Source: Flavobacterium aquidurense (lineage in GTDB: Bacteria; Bacteroidota; Bacteroidia; Flavobacteriales; Flavobacteriaceae). From it: a DNA stretch of 64,000 nucleotides. A program made the translations under genes and the position numbers. This document shows, one piece after another, positions 25,880 to 33,820 of the stretch. The stretch is from NCBI GenBank assembly GCA_900107365.1, contig FNPS01000002.1:124001-188000 (forward strand), in the 5' to 3' direction. The notes beneath the pieces are model-generated. The model was not told the DNA's origin, ran no database searches, and was given only the letters and a program-made list of their open reading frames with translations. The stretch's first letter is position 1. Each line of letters starts with the position of its first letter.

Positions 25880-25941
25880 AAATTTAGCTCAAAATCAGAC
25901 TAAATCCATAGAATAAACAAAACATTAAAAAAAAAGAAATA

Positions 25942-27876
25942 ATGAAAAAATTTAAAATTAACTCAAAAATCAAAAGTCCGCAAAAGGGACTTTTGATTAC
26001 CGCAATACTACTTGCACAATTTGGTTTTGCACAAGAAAAGCAAGAAGAATTTAAGGGAGTAATCGGTAAAACTTTAGCCGATTCTAAAGAATATTGGCCA
26101 GAGCCGGTAACAGCGCCAAAAGGTGCACCAAATGTCGTTTGGATTTTATTGGATGATGTTGGATTTGGAGCTTCAAGTGCTTTTGGAGGTTTGATTCAAA
26201 CGCCAACTTTTGATCAGTTAGCCAATAATGGTTTACGTTATACCAACTTCCATACTACTGCAATTTGCGCCCCTACCCGTGCGGCACTTTTGACAGGAAG
26301 AAATTCAGGAAGAGTTCACGTAAGCGGATTTTCTCATACTATATTATCTGCCGGTTTTCCAGGTTGGGACGGAAGAATTCCGTCAGATAAAGGAACAATT
26401 GCGGAAATTTTACGTGCCAATGGCTACAACACTTTTGCCGTTGGTAAATATGGCGTTACACCAGATGAAGAAGCAACAGATGCAGGTCCGTTTGACAGAT
26501 GGCCAACCGGAAAAGGTTTCGATCATTTCTACGGATTCTTAGGATCTCAAACCGATCAATACAATCCTGACTTAGTGGAAGATCAGGTTCACGTGACTCC
26601 TGATGGACGTCATTTGAATGAATTAATTACGGACAAAGCAATCAGCTACATTAAAACACAGCAAAAAGCAGCACCTGGAAAACCTTTCTTTTTATACTAC
26701 GCGCCCGGAGCAGCTCACGCACCGCACCAAGTGGCTACAAAATGGAGTGATCCGTACAAAGGTAAATTTGATAAAGGCTGGGATGCTTACCGCGAAGAAG
26801 TTATTGCGAATCAAAAGAAATTGGGCGTAATTCCATCAAATGCGGTTTTACCAGAACGCAACCCTTTAATTACGGACTGGAAAAAACTAACTCCGGATCA
26901 AAAGAAAGTATATGCCCGTTTCATGGAAGTTTATGCAGGATTCCTGACTTATACCGATTATGAAGTTGGAAGAGTAGTGAATTATCTGAAAGAAACCAAT
27001 CAATTAGACAATACTGTAATTTTTGTGGCTATTGGAGACAATGGAGCCAGTAAAGAAGGAACTACAGAAGGAACAATCAACCAAAGTTTGTTTTCTCAGG
27101 GAGTATCTGAAGAAGAAAATCTGAAGAAAAACTTAGCTAATATCGACGAAATTGGAACTGCAAAAGGTTTAAACACCAATTATCCTTTAGGATGGGCGCA
27201 GGCAACCAATGTTCCTTTCAAAAACTGGAAACAAGATGCACAATCTGAAGGAGGAACTCATAATCCGCTGATTGTTTTTTATCCAAACGGAATTAAAGAT
27301 AAAGGTGGTATCAGAAATCAATACAGCCATGTAACCGATTTACTTCCAACCATTTTGGATATTGCCGGAATCAAAGCGCCGGAATATATCAAAAATGTAA
27401 AACAGGATATTATTCAGGGGTCTTCTTTTTATGCTTCTTTGGAGAATGCAAAAGCAGAATCATTACACAAAGTGCAATACTACTACATTTTTGGAAACAG
27501 AGCGATTTACAAAGACGGTTGGAAAGCCGGAGCTGCGCATGCGAATCCGTTTACCTCATCAAAAACTACGGGTAAAAATCAAGCGCCTGCTGACACTAAT
27601 TTTGACTCTGATGTTTGGGAATTATACAACTTAAATGAAGACTTTAATGAACGTAATAATTTAGCAGCAAAGTATCCTGAAAAATTAGCAGAACTTAAAA
27701 AACTGTTTGATGAGCAGGCAAAAGAAAACAATGTTTATCCGCTAATTGACTGGAACGATGTAATAACCAGAAAAATACACAATACAGATGCTGATAAAGG
27801 TAAAACGGTTCAGGATCTGATTAAACAAGTTGTGAAACCAGGAAATGGGACAACTGCTTCAGGAAGTTCTAATTAA
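25942..27876 (+). CDS. S1-family arylsulfatase, tandem copy B
   Basis: The 644-aa protein is similar to its neighbours through almost its whole length, with IKSPQKGLLITAILLAQFGF at the N-terminus, LLDDVGFGASSAFGG, and C109-A-P-T-R with AALLTG. It has one Cys (the catalytic one) and only two Met, including the initiator. The last 20 residues (VVKPGNGTTASGSSN) form a Ser/Gly-rich tail absent from copies A and C. It probably arose by duplication, with changes in substrate preference in the loops around residues 360-400. Confidence 0.93.
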   Translation: MKKFKINSKIKSPQKGLLITAILLAQFGFAQEKQEEFKGVIGKTLADSKEYWPEPVTAPKGAPNVVWILLDDVGFGASSAFGGLIQTPTFDQLANNGLRYTNFHTTAICAPTRAALLTGRNSGRVHVSGFSHTILSAGFPGWDGRIPSDKGTIAEILRANGYNTFAVGKYGVTPDEEATDAGPFDRWPTGKGFDHFYGFLGSQTDQYNPDLVEDQVHVTPDGRHLNELITDKAISYIKTQQKAAPGKPFFLYYAPGAAHAPHQVATKWSDPYKGKFDKGWDAYREEVIANQKKLGVIPSNAVLPERNPLITDWKKLTPDQKKVYARFMEVYAGFLTYTDYEVGRVVNYLKETNQLDNTVIFVAIGDNGASKEGTTEGTINQSLFSQGVSEEENLKKNLANIDEIGTAKGLNTNYPLGWAQATNVPFKNWKQDAQSEGGTHNPLIVFYPNGIKDKGGIRNQYSHVTDLLPTILDIAGIKAPEYIKNVKQDIIQGSSFYASLENAKAESLHKVQYYYIFGNRAIYKDGWKAGAAHANPFTSSKTTGKNQAPADTNFDSDVWELYNLNEDFNERNNLAAKYPEKLAELKKLFDEQAKENNVYPLIDWNDVITRKIHNTDADKGKTVQDLIKQVVKPGNGTTASGSSN

Positions 27877-27908
27877 TTGCCATCAATCGGTTCTTTAAAA
27901 ATTAAATA

Positions 27909-29828
27909 ATGAAAAACTACAAATATAATAGCATAATCAAAAGTCCACAAAAAGGGCTTTTGATTACTGCATTGCTAATCACTCAATTTGGTTTTGCGCA
28001 AATCAAACCAGACCCAAATTACAAAGGTGTAATTGGCAAAACTTTAGCCGACTCAAAGGAATATTGGCCAGATCCCGTAAAAGCTCCGGAAGGTGCCCCA
28101 AATGTGGTTTGGATTTTATTAGATGATGTTGGATATGGTGCCACGAGCGCATTTGGAGGTTTGATCAACACACCGACTTTCGAAAAATTAGCAAATGAAG
28201 GTTTGCGCTATACCAACTTTCATACAACCGCTATTTGCGCCCCTACCCGTGCGAGTTTATTAACAGGTCGTAACGCCCATGCGGTTCACGTAGGTGGATT
28301 TTCGCATACGGCGATGTCTGCAGGTTTTCCTGGTTGGGACGGAAGAATTCCTTCATCAGCGGGAACTATTGCAGAAATTTTACGTGAAAATGGATACAAT
28401 ACTTTTGCGGTTGGTAAATATGGTGTAACGCCAGATGAAGATGCTACAGACGCAGGTCCGTTTGACAGATGGCCAACCGGAAAAGGCTTTGATCATTTCT
28501 ACGGATTCTTAGGTTCAGAAACGGATCAATACAATCCTGATTTAGTTGAAGATCAGGCCTGGCTAAACGGAAATACAAGATTGAACAATTCAGGAAAAGA
28601 CAAATCTAAAAATGAGTTTACAGCCGATCTTGGCGGAAAACATTTAAGCGAATTGATTACGGACAAAGCAATCACCTATATCGACCGCCAGAAAAGTGCA
28701 GCACCAAACAAACCTTTCTTTTTGTATTACGCGCCGGGAGCAACACATTCTCCACATCAGGTGGCAAAAGAATGGAGCGACAAATACAAAGGTAAATTTG
28801 ATGAAGGCTGGGATGTTTACCGCGATAAAGTAATTGCCAATCAAAAAAAATTAGGTTTAATTCCTGCTAATGCAAAATTACCAACCCGCGATTCTTACGT
28901 AAAAGCATGGAATACTTTAACGCCGGATCAAAAGAAATTATATTCTCGTTTCATGGAAATTTATGCCGGATATCTCGAGTATACGGATTATGAAGTGGGC
29001 CGAATTGTAGCACATCTTAAAGGAATCAATCAATTAGACAATACCGTTTTCTATATTGTTTTAGGAGATAATGGTGCGAGTAAAGAAGGAACTGCGAACG
29101 GAACTATCGATCAGCCGTTATTCTCAAAATTATTTGGTGCACCAAAAGACGATCTTCAGGAAAACCTTTCTAAAATCGATATTTTAGGAACTCCGGATGC
29201 GATCGAAGGAAATTATCCTTACGGATGGGCTTTGGCAGCAAATACACCTTTCAAAAACTTAAAACAAGATGCACATTCTGAAGGAGGTACCCGTAATCCA
29301 TTAATTGTTTATTATCCAAAGGGAATCACAACTCCTGGAATTCGTAATCAATACGGACATGTAAATGATATTTTGCCAACTACTTTAGAAACAATCGGAA
29401 TCAAAGCTCCGGCAACAATTAAAGGAATTCCACAAGATTCTATTCAGGGAACTTCATTGGTGTATTCTTATAAAGATGCAAAAGCCGCTTCAAAACATAG
29501 CGTTCAATATTATTACATTTTTGGTTCCAGATCTATTTATAAAGATGGCTGGAAAGCTGCGGCTCCGCATCATCCTGATTTTATTGATATTGTTGATAAT
29601 GGTGCTTTGGCTAAAAGTACGGGTCCAAGCACTTACGATAATGACGTTTGGGAATTATACAATCTGAATGAAGATTTTAATGAAAGAGTGAATCTGGCAG
29701 AAAAGAATCCAGCAAAATTGAAAGAACTACAGGCTGTATTTGATGATCAGGCGAAGAAAAACAACGTTTACCCTTTTATTGACTGGCAAGATGCGTTAAA
29801 GCAACGTATTCATAAAACAAAGAAATAA
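27909..29828 (+). CDS. S1-family arylsulfatase, tandem copy C
   Basis: This 639-aa member has the same architecture: IKSPQKGLLITALLITQFGF signal, WILLDDVGYGATSAFGG, and C110-A-P-T-R with ASLLTG. It carries an insertion around residues 218-240 (AWLNGNTRLNNSGKDKSKNE) that A and B lack, which would remodel the substrate pocket rim. Only one Cys and three Met are present. A stem-loop follows the gene. Confidence 0.93.
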   Translation: MKNYKYNSIIKSPQKGLLITALLITQFGFAQIKPDPNYKGVIGKTLADSKEYWPDPVKAPEGAPNVVWILLDDVGYGATSAFGGLINTPTFEKLANEGLRYTNFHTTAICAPTRASLLTGRNAHAVHVGGFSHTAMSAGFPGWDGRIPSSAGTIAEILRENGYNTFAVGKYGVTPDEDATDAGPFDRWPTGKGFDHFYGFLGSETDQYNPDLVEDQAWLNGNTRLNNSGKDKSKNEFTADLGGKHLSELITDKAITYIDRQKSAAPNKPFFLYYAPGATHSPHQVAKEWSDKYKGKFDEGWDVYRDKVIANQKKLGLIPANAKLPTRDSYVKAWNTLTPDQKKLYSRFMEIYAGYLEYTDYEVGRIVAHLKGINQLDNTVFYIVLGDNGASKEGTANGTIDQPLFSKLFGAPKDDLQENLSKIDILGTPDAIEGNYPYGWALAANTPFKNLKQDAHSEGGTRNPLIVYYPKGITTPGIRNQYGHVNDILPTTLETIGIKAPATIKGIPQDSIQGTSLVYSYKDAKAASKHSVQYYYIFGSRSIYKDGWKAAAPHHPDFIDIVDNGALAKSTGPSTYDNDVWELYNLNEDFNERVNLAEKNPAKLKELQAVFDDQAKKNNVYPFIDWQDALKQRIHKTKK

Positions 29829-29834
29829 TAACTA

Positions 29835-29882
29835 TTTCAGAGCTGTTAAGTATTCTCAAAAAATGATTTAATAGCTCTGAAA
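29835..29882 (+). terminator. Intercistronic stem-loop after sulfatase copy C
   Basis: TTTCAGAGCTGTTAA (29835-29849) pairs with TTAATAGCTCTGAAA (29868-29882) over 15 bp, with one G-T wobble and an 18-base loop. A related stem built on CAGAGCTATTAA is at 32704-32736. There is no T-run, so it may be a processing or stability element rather than a stop. Confidence 0.55.
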
Positions 29883-29898
29883 TTAAAAAAAGAAAATC

Positions 29899-30450
29899 AT
29901 GGCAGCAACAAAACCACTTATCAAAAAAGGCATTTTTGCCTTAGTTCTTGTAGCAATTGCAGTTAGCTTTTATTACTTAACCATTTGGGCAACGCCTTAT
30001 TATGTGCAAAATAAATTTGCCGAAAAAAGCCTGGGATTTGTCAATACACCACGATTTGGAGAGCAGCCGAATCCTGAAAACAACAGAGTAATTCCGCTAC
30101 CAAATCCGGATTTTTTGTATTCGACAATCAATTATGATTTAAACGATAGCGTTTTGAAAATTTCAGGTGTTGTTCCAGATTCTACTTATTGGTCTATTTC
30201 AGCTTATCAGGAAAATACAACGAACTATTTTGTTGAAAATGAAGAAAAAGTAAAAGCCAAATTCGAATATTATCTTGCACCTGAAGGAAGCACTTCTGAT
30301 GCATTGAAAAATATTCCAAAAGAAAAAATCATTTACAGTCCAACAACAAAAGGATTGATTTTGTTTCGCTATTTGGTTTCAAAAGCCTATCCGGTAAAAA
30401 CATTAGCCGAATTACAACATGGTGTTACAGTAGAGAAATTAGCGAAGTAA
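29899..30450 (+). CDS. DUF1254-like membrane-anchored protein
   Basis: The 183-aa protein has one N-terminal membrane helix (GIFALVLVAIAVSFYYL, residues 12-28). A domain with NPDFLYSTINYDLNDSVLKI and YWSISAYQENTTNYFV resembles DUF1254. It has no Cys and only the initiator Met, extreme sulfur sparing for its length. It is followed by a DUF1214-like protein. In many bacteria DUF1254 and DUF1214 occur fused in one chain, so the two genes probably act together. The biochemical function of the family is not established. Confidence 0.72.
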   Translation: MAATKPLIKKGIFALVLVAIAVSFYYLTIWATPYYVQNKFAEKSLGFVNTPRFGEQPNPENNRVIPLPNPDFLYSTINYDLNDSVLKISGVVPDSTYWSISAYQENTTNYFVENEEKVKAKFEYYLAPEGSTSDALKNIPKEKIIYSPTTKGLILFRYLVSKAYPVKTLAELQHGVTVEKLAK

Positions 30451-30460
30451 CCACAATCTT

Positions 30461-30559
30461 GTCATCCTGACGAAGGAAGGATTACACACGAAACTCGTCA
30501 AAGATTGACGAGCTACTAAAGGGAGCTTCTTGCGGGGATTTCTCGTTCCTCGGAATGAC
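30461..30559. repeat. REP-like inverted repeat copy 2
   Basis: GTCATCCTGACGAAGGAAGG faces TCTCGTTCCTCGGAATGAC across about 55 bases, between the DUF1254- and DUF1214-like genes. Confidence 0.7.
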
Positions 30560-30595
30560 AAAAATTGCGCTTATCAACTTTGTCGCCACAGTTTT

Positions 30596-30693
30596 GTCAT
30601 CCTGACGAAGGAAGGATCACACTCGAAACTCGACAAAGATTGGTGCTATACATTACGGAATTTCTAATATGATTTCTTGTTCCTCGGAATGAC
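30596..30693. repeat. REP-like inverted repeat copy 3
   Basis: A second, diverged copy follows within 40 bases of copy 2, with GTCATCCTGACGAAGGAAGG on the left and TTGTTCCTCGGAATGAC on the right. It forms a tandem pair inside the same intercistronic space. Confidence 0.7.
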
Positions 30694-30736
30694 AAAAATG
30701 CCGAAAGAAAACGTTCAATTAAAAAAAAATATAAAA

Positions 30737-31330
30737 ATGGCTTTAAATCAAAAAATTAAAAAAATAGCATTGGGATTAGGATTAGTCCTTCTCGCTATAG
30801 TATTAGGAAGCGGAATTGGCATCTACAATATCGCCTCTGGAAAAAGCAGCTCACAAAGAGTTATTGGAAATTGGCAAACTGTGGACAAAGACAAAGATCT
30901 TAATACAGCTGATTTACTAACAATTGCGCAAATATCCGTTTATGGAACTTACGCTTTGACGAAAAAAGAAGTAATCTATTTGAGTACAAACACCGATAGC
31001 GAAGGAAATGCCATAGATCCAAAATCAGATTATGTCATTAGCGGAAAAAATTTAGATGCTAAATACTGGAGTATTACCGCTTACGATCAGGATGGTTTTT
31101 TAATTAAAAATCCAATCAACACGTATAGTTACAATCTTGAAACTGTAAAATATGAAGCAGACAGCACTTCTTATAAAATCAATTTAGCGGCTTCAGAGAA
31201 AAAAGAAAACTGGCTGCCTATCAACAACGTTAAAAAAGCAACTTTGGTTATTCGTTTGTATTTGCCATCAGATGCACTTCGAAATAATTTAACCGTTGAA
31301 ACGCTTCCAACCATTCAAAAAGTAAAATAA
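30737..31330 (+). CDS. DUF1214-like membrane-anchored protein
   Basis: The 197-aa protein has an N-terminal membrane helix (IALGLGLVLLAIVLGSGIGI). Its domain, YWSITAYDQDGFLIKNPINT...NWLPINNVKKATLVIRLYLP, matches the DUF1214 pattern. I chose the ATG at 30737 (MALNQK) since the 20 codons before it run through the REP element. No Cys and only the initiator Met are present, as in its DUF1254-like partner. Confidence 0.72.
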   Translation: MALNQKIKKIALGLGLVLLAIVLGSGIGIYNIASGKSSSQRVIGNWQTVDKDKDLNTADLLTIAQISVYGTYALTKKEVIYLSTNTDSEGNAIDPKSDYVISGKNLDAKYWSITAYDQDGFLIKNPINTYSYNLETVKYEADSTSYKINLAASEKKENWLPINNVKKATLVIRLYLPSDALRNNLTVETLPTIQKVK

Positions 31331-31376
31331 TAAAGTGAATATTGTAACAAAATTTGAAAAAATTGCATAATAAAAC

Positions 31377-31393
31377 TCTACTAAATCTGTAGA
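31377..31393. promoter_or_regulatory. Perfect TCTAC-N7-GTAGA inverted repeat
   Basis: This 17-bp element is the reverse complement-type match (TCTACAGATTTAGTAGA when read on the minus strand) of the elements at 17194-17210 and 52465-52481. Here the arms pair perfectly. It sits in the 168-base gap before the 39-aa ORF and is nested in a longer ATAAAACT/AGTTTTAT stem. No good -7 box adjoins it. Confidence 0.45.
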
Positions 31394-31498
31394 ATTAATA
31401 GTTTTATTTTTAAATTTACAACTTCTTGATATACAATTAAAGCTTGAAATTTAGAATAAAAGAAAAAGAACATATATAAGTAATAAAAAAAGGAAATC

Positions 31499-31618
31499 AT
31501 GAGAAAAGCAGATTACGAAGTAATAGGGAAAAAAATTATCGTTGGTGCGATTGTTTTTTTGGTGCCACTTGTCATTTTGGCGGGAGGTTTAGCATTAATT
31601 AATCAATTTTTAAAATAA
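31499..31618 (+). CDS. 39-aa single-pass membrane peptide
   Basis: This short ORF starts with MRKADYEVIGKK and continues as one hydrophobic helix (IIVGAIVFLVPLVILAGGLALI), ending INQFLK. It has an A-rich upstream sequence like its neighbours and ends 6 bases before the first hydroxylase gene, so it is probably translated as part of the operon. No Cys and only the initiator Met. It could be a small subunit of the adjacent membrane hydroxylases. Function unknown. Confidence 0.6.
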   Translation: MRKADYEVIGKKIIVGAIVFLVPLVILAGGLALINQFLK

Positions 31619-31624
31619 GAAATC

Positions 31625-32683
31625 ATGGCATTAGATCAAACAAGATTGAAAAGAGACTTAGGGATTAGTCTTTTTATTTATAGTTTGCCGGTATTGGCAA
31701 TATTGCTTTATTTTAAACTAAATAATGGACATGTATCAGAATCACATCTGACATTGCCAACTTATTTAGAATTTTTGCAACCCGCATTTACAAACATCAG
31801 AAGTTGGGGATTAATTGCCTTCTCCATTGTTTTAGGAATTGTCGAATTTGCAGCTGGTTTGTATGACGAACATTGGACAGGACGTGAACGCAAAGTAGAT
31901 ATTATCTGTTTTTTGGCTCCAAAATTACTTTTACCTCCTGTAATTACATTTTTCAGCTTAACTGCATTACCTTATTTATTACCAAATTTGGCGAATACAT
32001 TATCATGGGTTCCATTTTGGGGTGGATTTTTCTTAATTGCAATTGCTGATGATTTAACGCAATATTGGTATCACAGACTTCACCATCAGGTTCCGTTTTT
32101 ATGGCGTTTTCATAGAACCCATCACTCTGCTCCATACATGGGAATGGCAATGGCTTCAAGACAAAACTTCCTTTATACCGTGTTTTTCTCTCAAATTTAT
32201 TTGACTGCCACATTAACTTATTTAGGATTGGGAATTCCGGCTTTATTTGTTTTGGTAATTAAAAGCATTATCACTTTGGGAGCACATTCAAGCATCGCCT
32301 GGGATAAACCATTTTACAAATACAGAGCACTGCACCCAATTGCATGGGTTTTAGAGCGTTTGATTTCAACTCCCGCTACGCATCACGCGCATCATGCCGA
32401 TACGAGCGGAGACGGTGTTGGTCACTTTAAAGGCAACTTCGGAAACATGTTTTTCATTTGGGATGTGATTTTCGGAACGGGTTTAATCACTCGTAAATTC
32501 CCTCAATCCTACGGAACTAAAACTTATAAAAGCGAAGAATGGTATGCTCAATTTTTATGGCCAATATTCAAATCTAAAATTGAAGGAAGTCCTTTAGCAG
32601 ATGGCGTTCTTGCACTGCCAACTTCTCAAAAAGAAAATACGGTAGTAACAAATCAAAACGTTTACGAACCAGTACAGTCGTAA
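31625..32683 (+). CDS. Fatty-acid hydroxylase / sterol desaturase superfamily protein 1
   Basis: The 352-aa integral membrane protein has several hydrophobic segments and the eight-histidine di-iron signature: HRLHH (about 150), FHRTHHSA (about 162) and THHAHHADTSGDGVGHFKGNFG (about 251). Such enzymes use O2 to hydroxylate or desaturate lipids. It is followed by a close paralogue. With the alkylsulfatase downstream, a lipid or steroid sulfate substrate is a reasonable guess. Confidence 0.86.
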   Translation: MALDQTRLKRDLGISLFIYSLPVLAILLYFKLNNGHVSESHLTLPTYLEFLQPAFTNIRSWGLIAFSIVLGIVEFAAGLYDEHWTGRERKVDIICFLAPKLLLPPVITFFSLTALPYLLPNLANTLSWVPFWGGFFLIAIADDLTQYWYHRLHHQVPFLWRFHRTHHSAPYMGMAMASRQNFLYTVFFSQIYLTATLTYLGLGIPALFVLVIKSIITLGAHSSIAWDKPFYKYRALHPIAWVLERLISTPATHHAHHADTSGDGVGHFKGNFGNMFFIWDVIFGTGLITRKFPQSYGTKTYKSEEWYAQFLWPIFKSKIEGSPLADGVLALPTSQKENTVVTNQNVYEPVQS

Positions 32684-32703
32684 AAAATCAAATAAAATCT
32701 ATG

Positions 32704-32741
32704 CAGAGCTATTAAATGTTCAATTTGATAGCTCTGTTTTT
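32704..32741 (+). terminator. Stem-loop with T-run between the hydroxylase paralogues
   Basis: CAGAGCTATTAAAT pairs with ATTTGATAGCTCTG (14 bp, one G-T wobble), loop GTTCA, then four to five T. This is a plausible partial terminator inside the operon, related in sequence to the stem at 29835-29882. Confidence 0.65.
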
Positions 32742-32754
32742 AAAATAAGAAATC

Positions 32755-33813
32755 ATGGCGATAGTTCAAAAAGAAAAACTAACAAGAGATTTAAGCATTA
32801 GTCTTTTACTATACACTTTGCCGGTATTGGCAATTTACCTTTATTTTAAATTAAGCAACGGTGTTGTAAGCGAATCGCATCTTACTTTACCTTCTTTTTT
32901 AGAATTTACAAAACCCGCTTTCGAAAACATCAGAACCTGGGGATTAATCGTTTTTATGCTCGCTTTGGGAATCATTGAATTTACAGCAGGTTTATATGAT
33001 GACGAATGGACAGGCGAAGAACGCAAAATTGATATTATATGTTTCCTTGTTCCAAAACTAATTTTACCTCCGGTAATTGCTTTTTTCAGTTTAACAATTT
33101 TACCGAATTTAATTCCGAATCTTGAAAATTCACTTTCTTGGGTTCCGTTTTGGGGAGGCTTTTTCTTAATTGCCGTAGCCGATGATTTGACACAATATTG
33201 GTACCATCGTTTGCACCATCAGGTTCCGTTTTTATGGCGTTTTCACAGAACACATCATTCCGCTCCTTATATGGGTGTAGCGATGTTGAACAGACAAAAT
33301 TTTATTTACACGGTGTTTTTCTCTCAAATTTACTTAACCGCTACTTTGACCTTTTTAGGTTTAGGATTACCTGCCTTATTTGTTTTGGTTATCAAAAGCA
33401 TTATAGTTTTGGGAGCGCACTCTAGTGTTGCTTGGGATAAACCTTTTTATAAATATAAAGTACTACATCCAATTGCATGGGTTTTAGAGCGTCTGATCTC
33501 TACTCCTGCAACGCATCACGCACATCATGCCGATACAAGCGGAGACGGTGTTGGTCACTTTAAAGGCAACTTCGGAAACATGTTTTTCATTTGGGATGTC
33601 ATCTTCGGAACGGGTTTAATTACCCGAAAATTCCCGGAATCCTACGGAATGAAATCCTACAAACAAGAAGAATGGTATGCGCAGTTTTTATGGCCCATAT
33701 TCAAATCTAAAAAAGAAGGAAGCGCCCTGGCCGATGGCGTCTTATCTATTCCTTTAAAACCAAAACCAGAAAATGTTACTCCGAGTCCGGTTTACGAACA
33801 GGCTCAATCCTAA
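32755..33813 (+). CDS. Fatty-acid hydroxylase / sterol desaturase superfamily protein 2
   Basis: This 352-aa paralogue has the same length and the same histidine boxes as the preceding gene, and differs mainly in the N-terminal helices and the C-terminal tail (KPKPENVTPSPVYEQAQS). Both keep all metal-binding His, so both are probably active, perhaps as a heterodimer or with different chain specificity. The gene ends 7 bases before the alkylsulfatase. Confidence 0.86.
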   Translation: MAIVQKEKLTRDLSISLLLYTLPVLAIYLYFKLSNGVVSESHLTLPSFLEFTKPAFENIRTWGLIVFMLALGIIEFTAGLYDDEWTGEERKIDIICFLVPKLILPPVIAFFSLTILPNLIPNLENSLSWVPFWGGFFLIAVADDLTQYWYHRLHHQVPFLWRFHRTHHSAPYMGVAMLNRQNFIYTVFFSQIYLTATLTFLGLGLPALFVLVIKSIIVLGAHSSVAWDKPFYKYKVLHPIAWVLERLISTPATHHAHHADTSGDGVGHFKGNFGNMFFIWDVIFGTGLITRKFPESYGMKSYKQEEWYAQFLWPIFKSKKEGSALADGVLSIPLKPKPENVTPSPVYEQAQS

Positions 33814-33820
33814 ATATATC

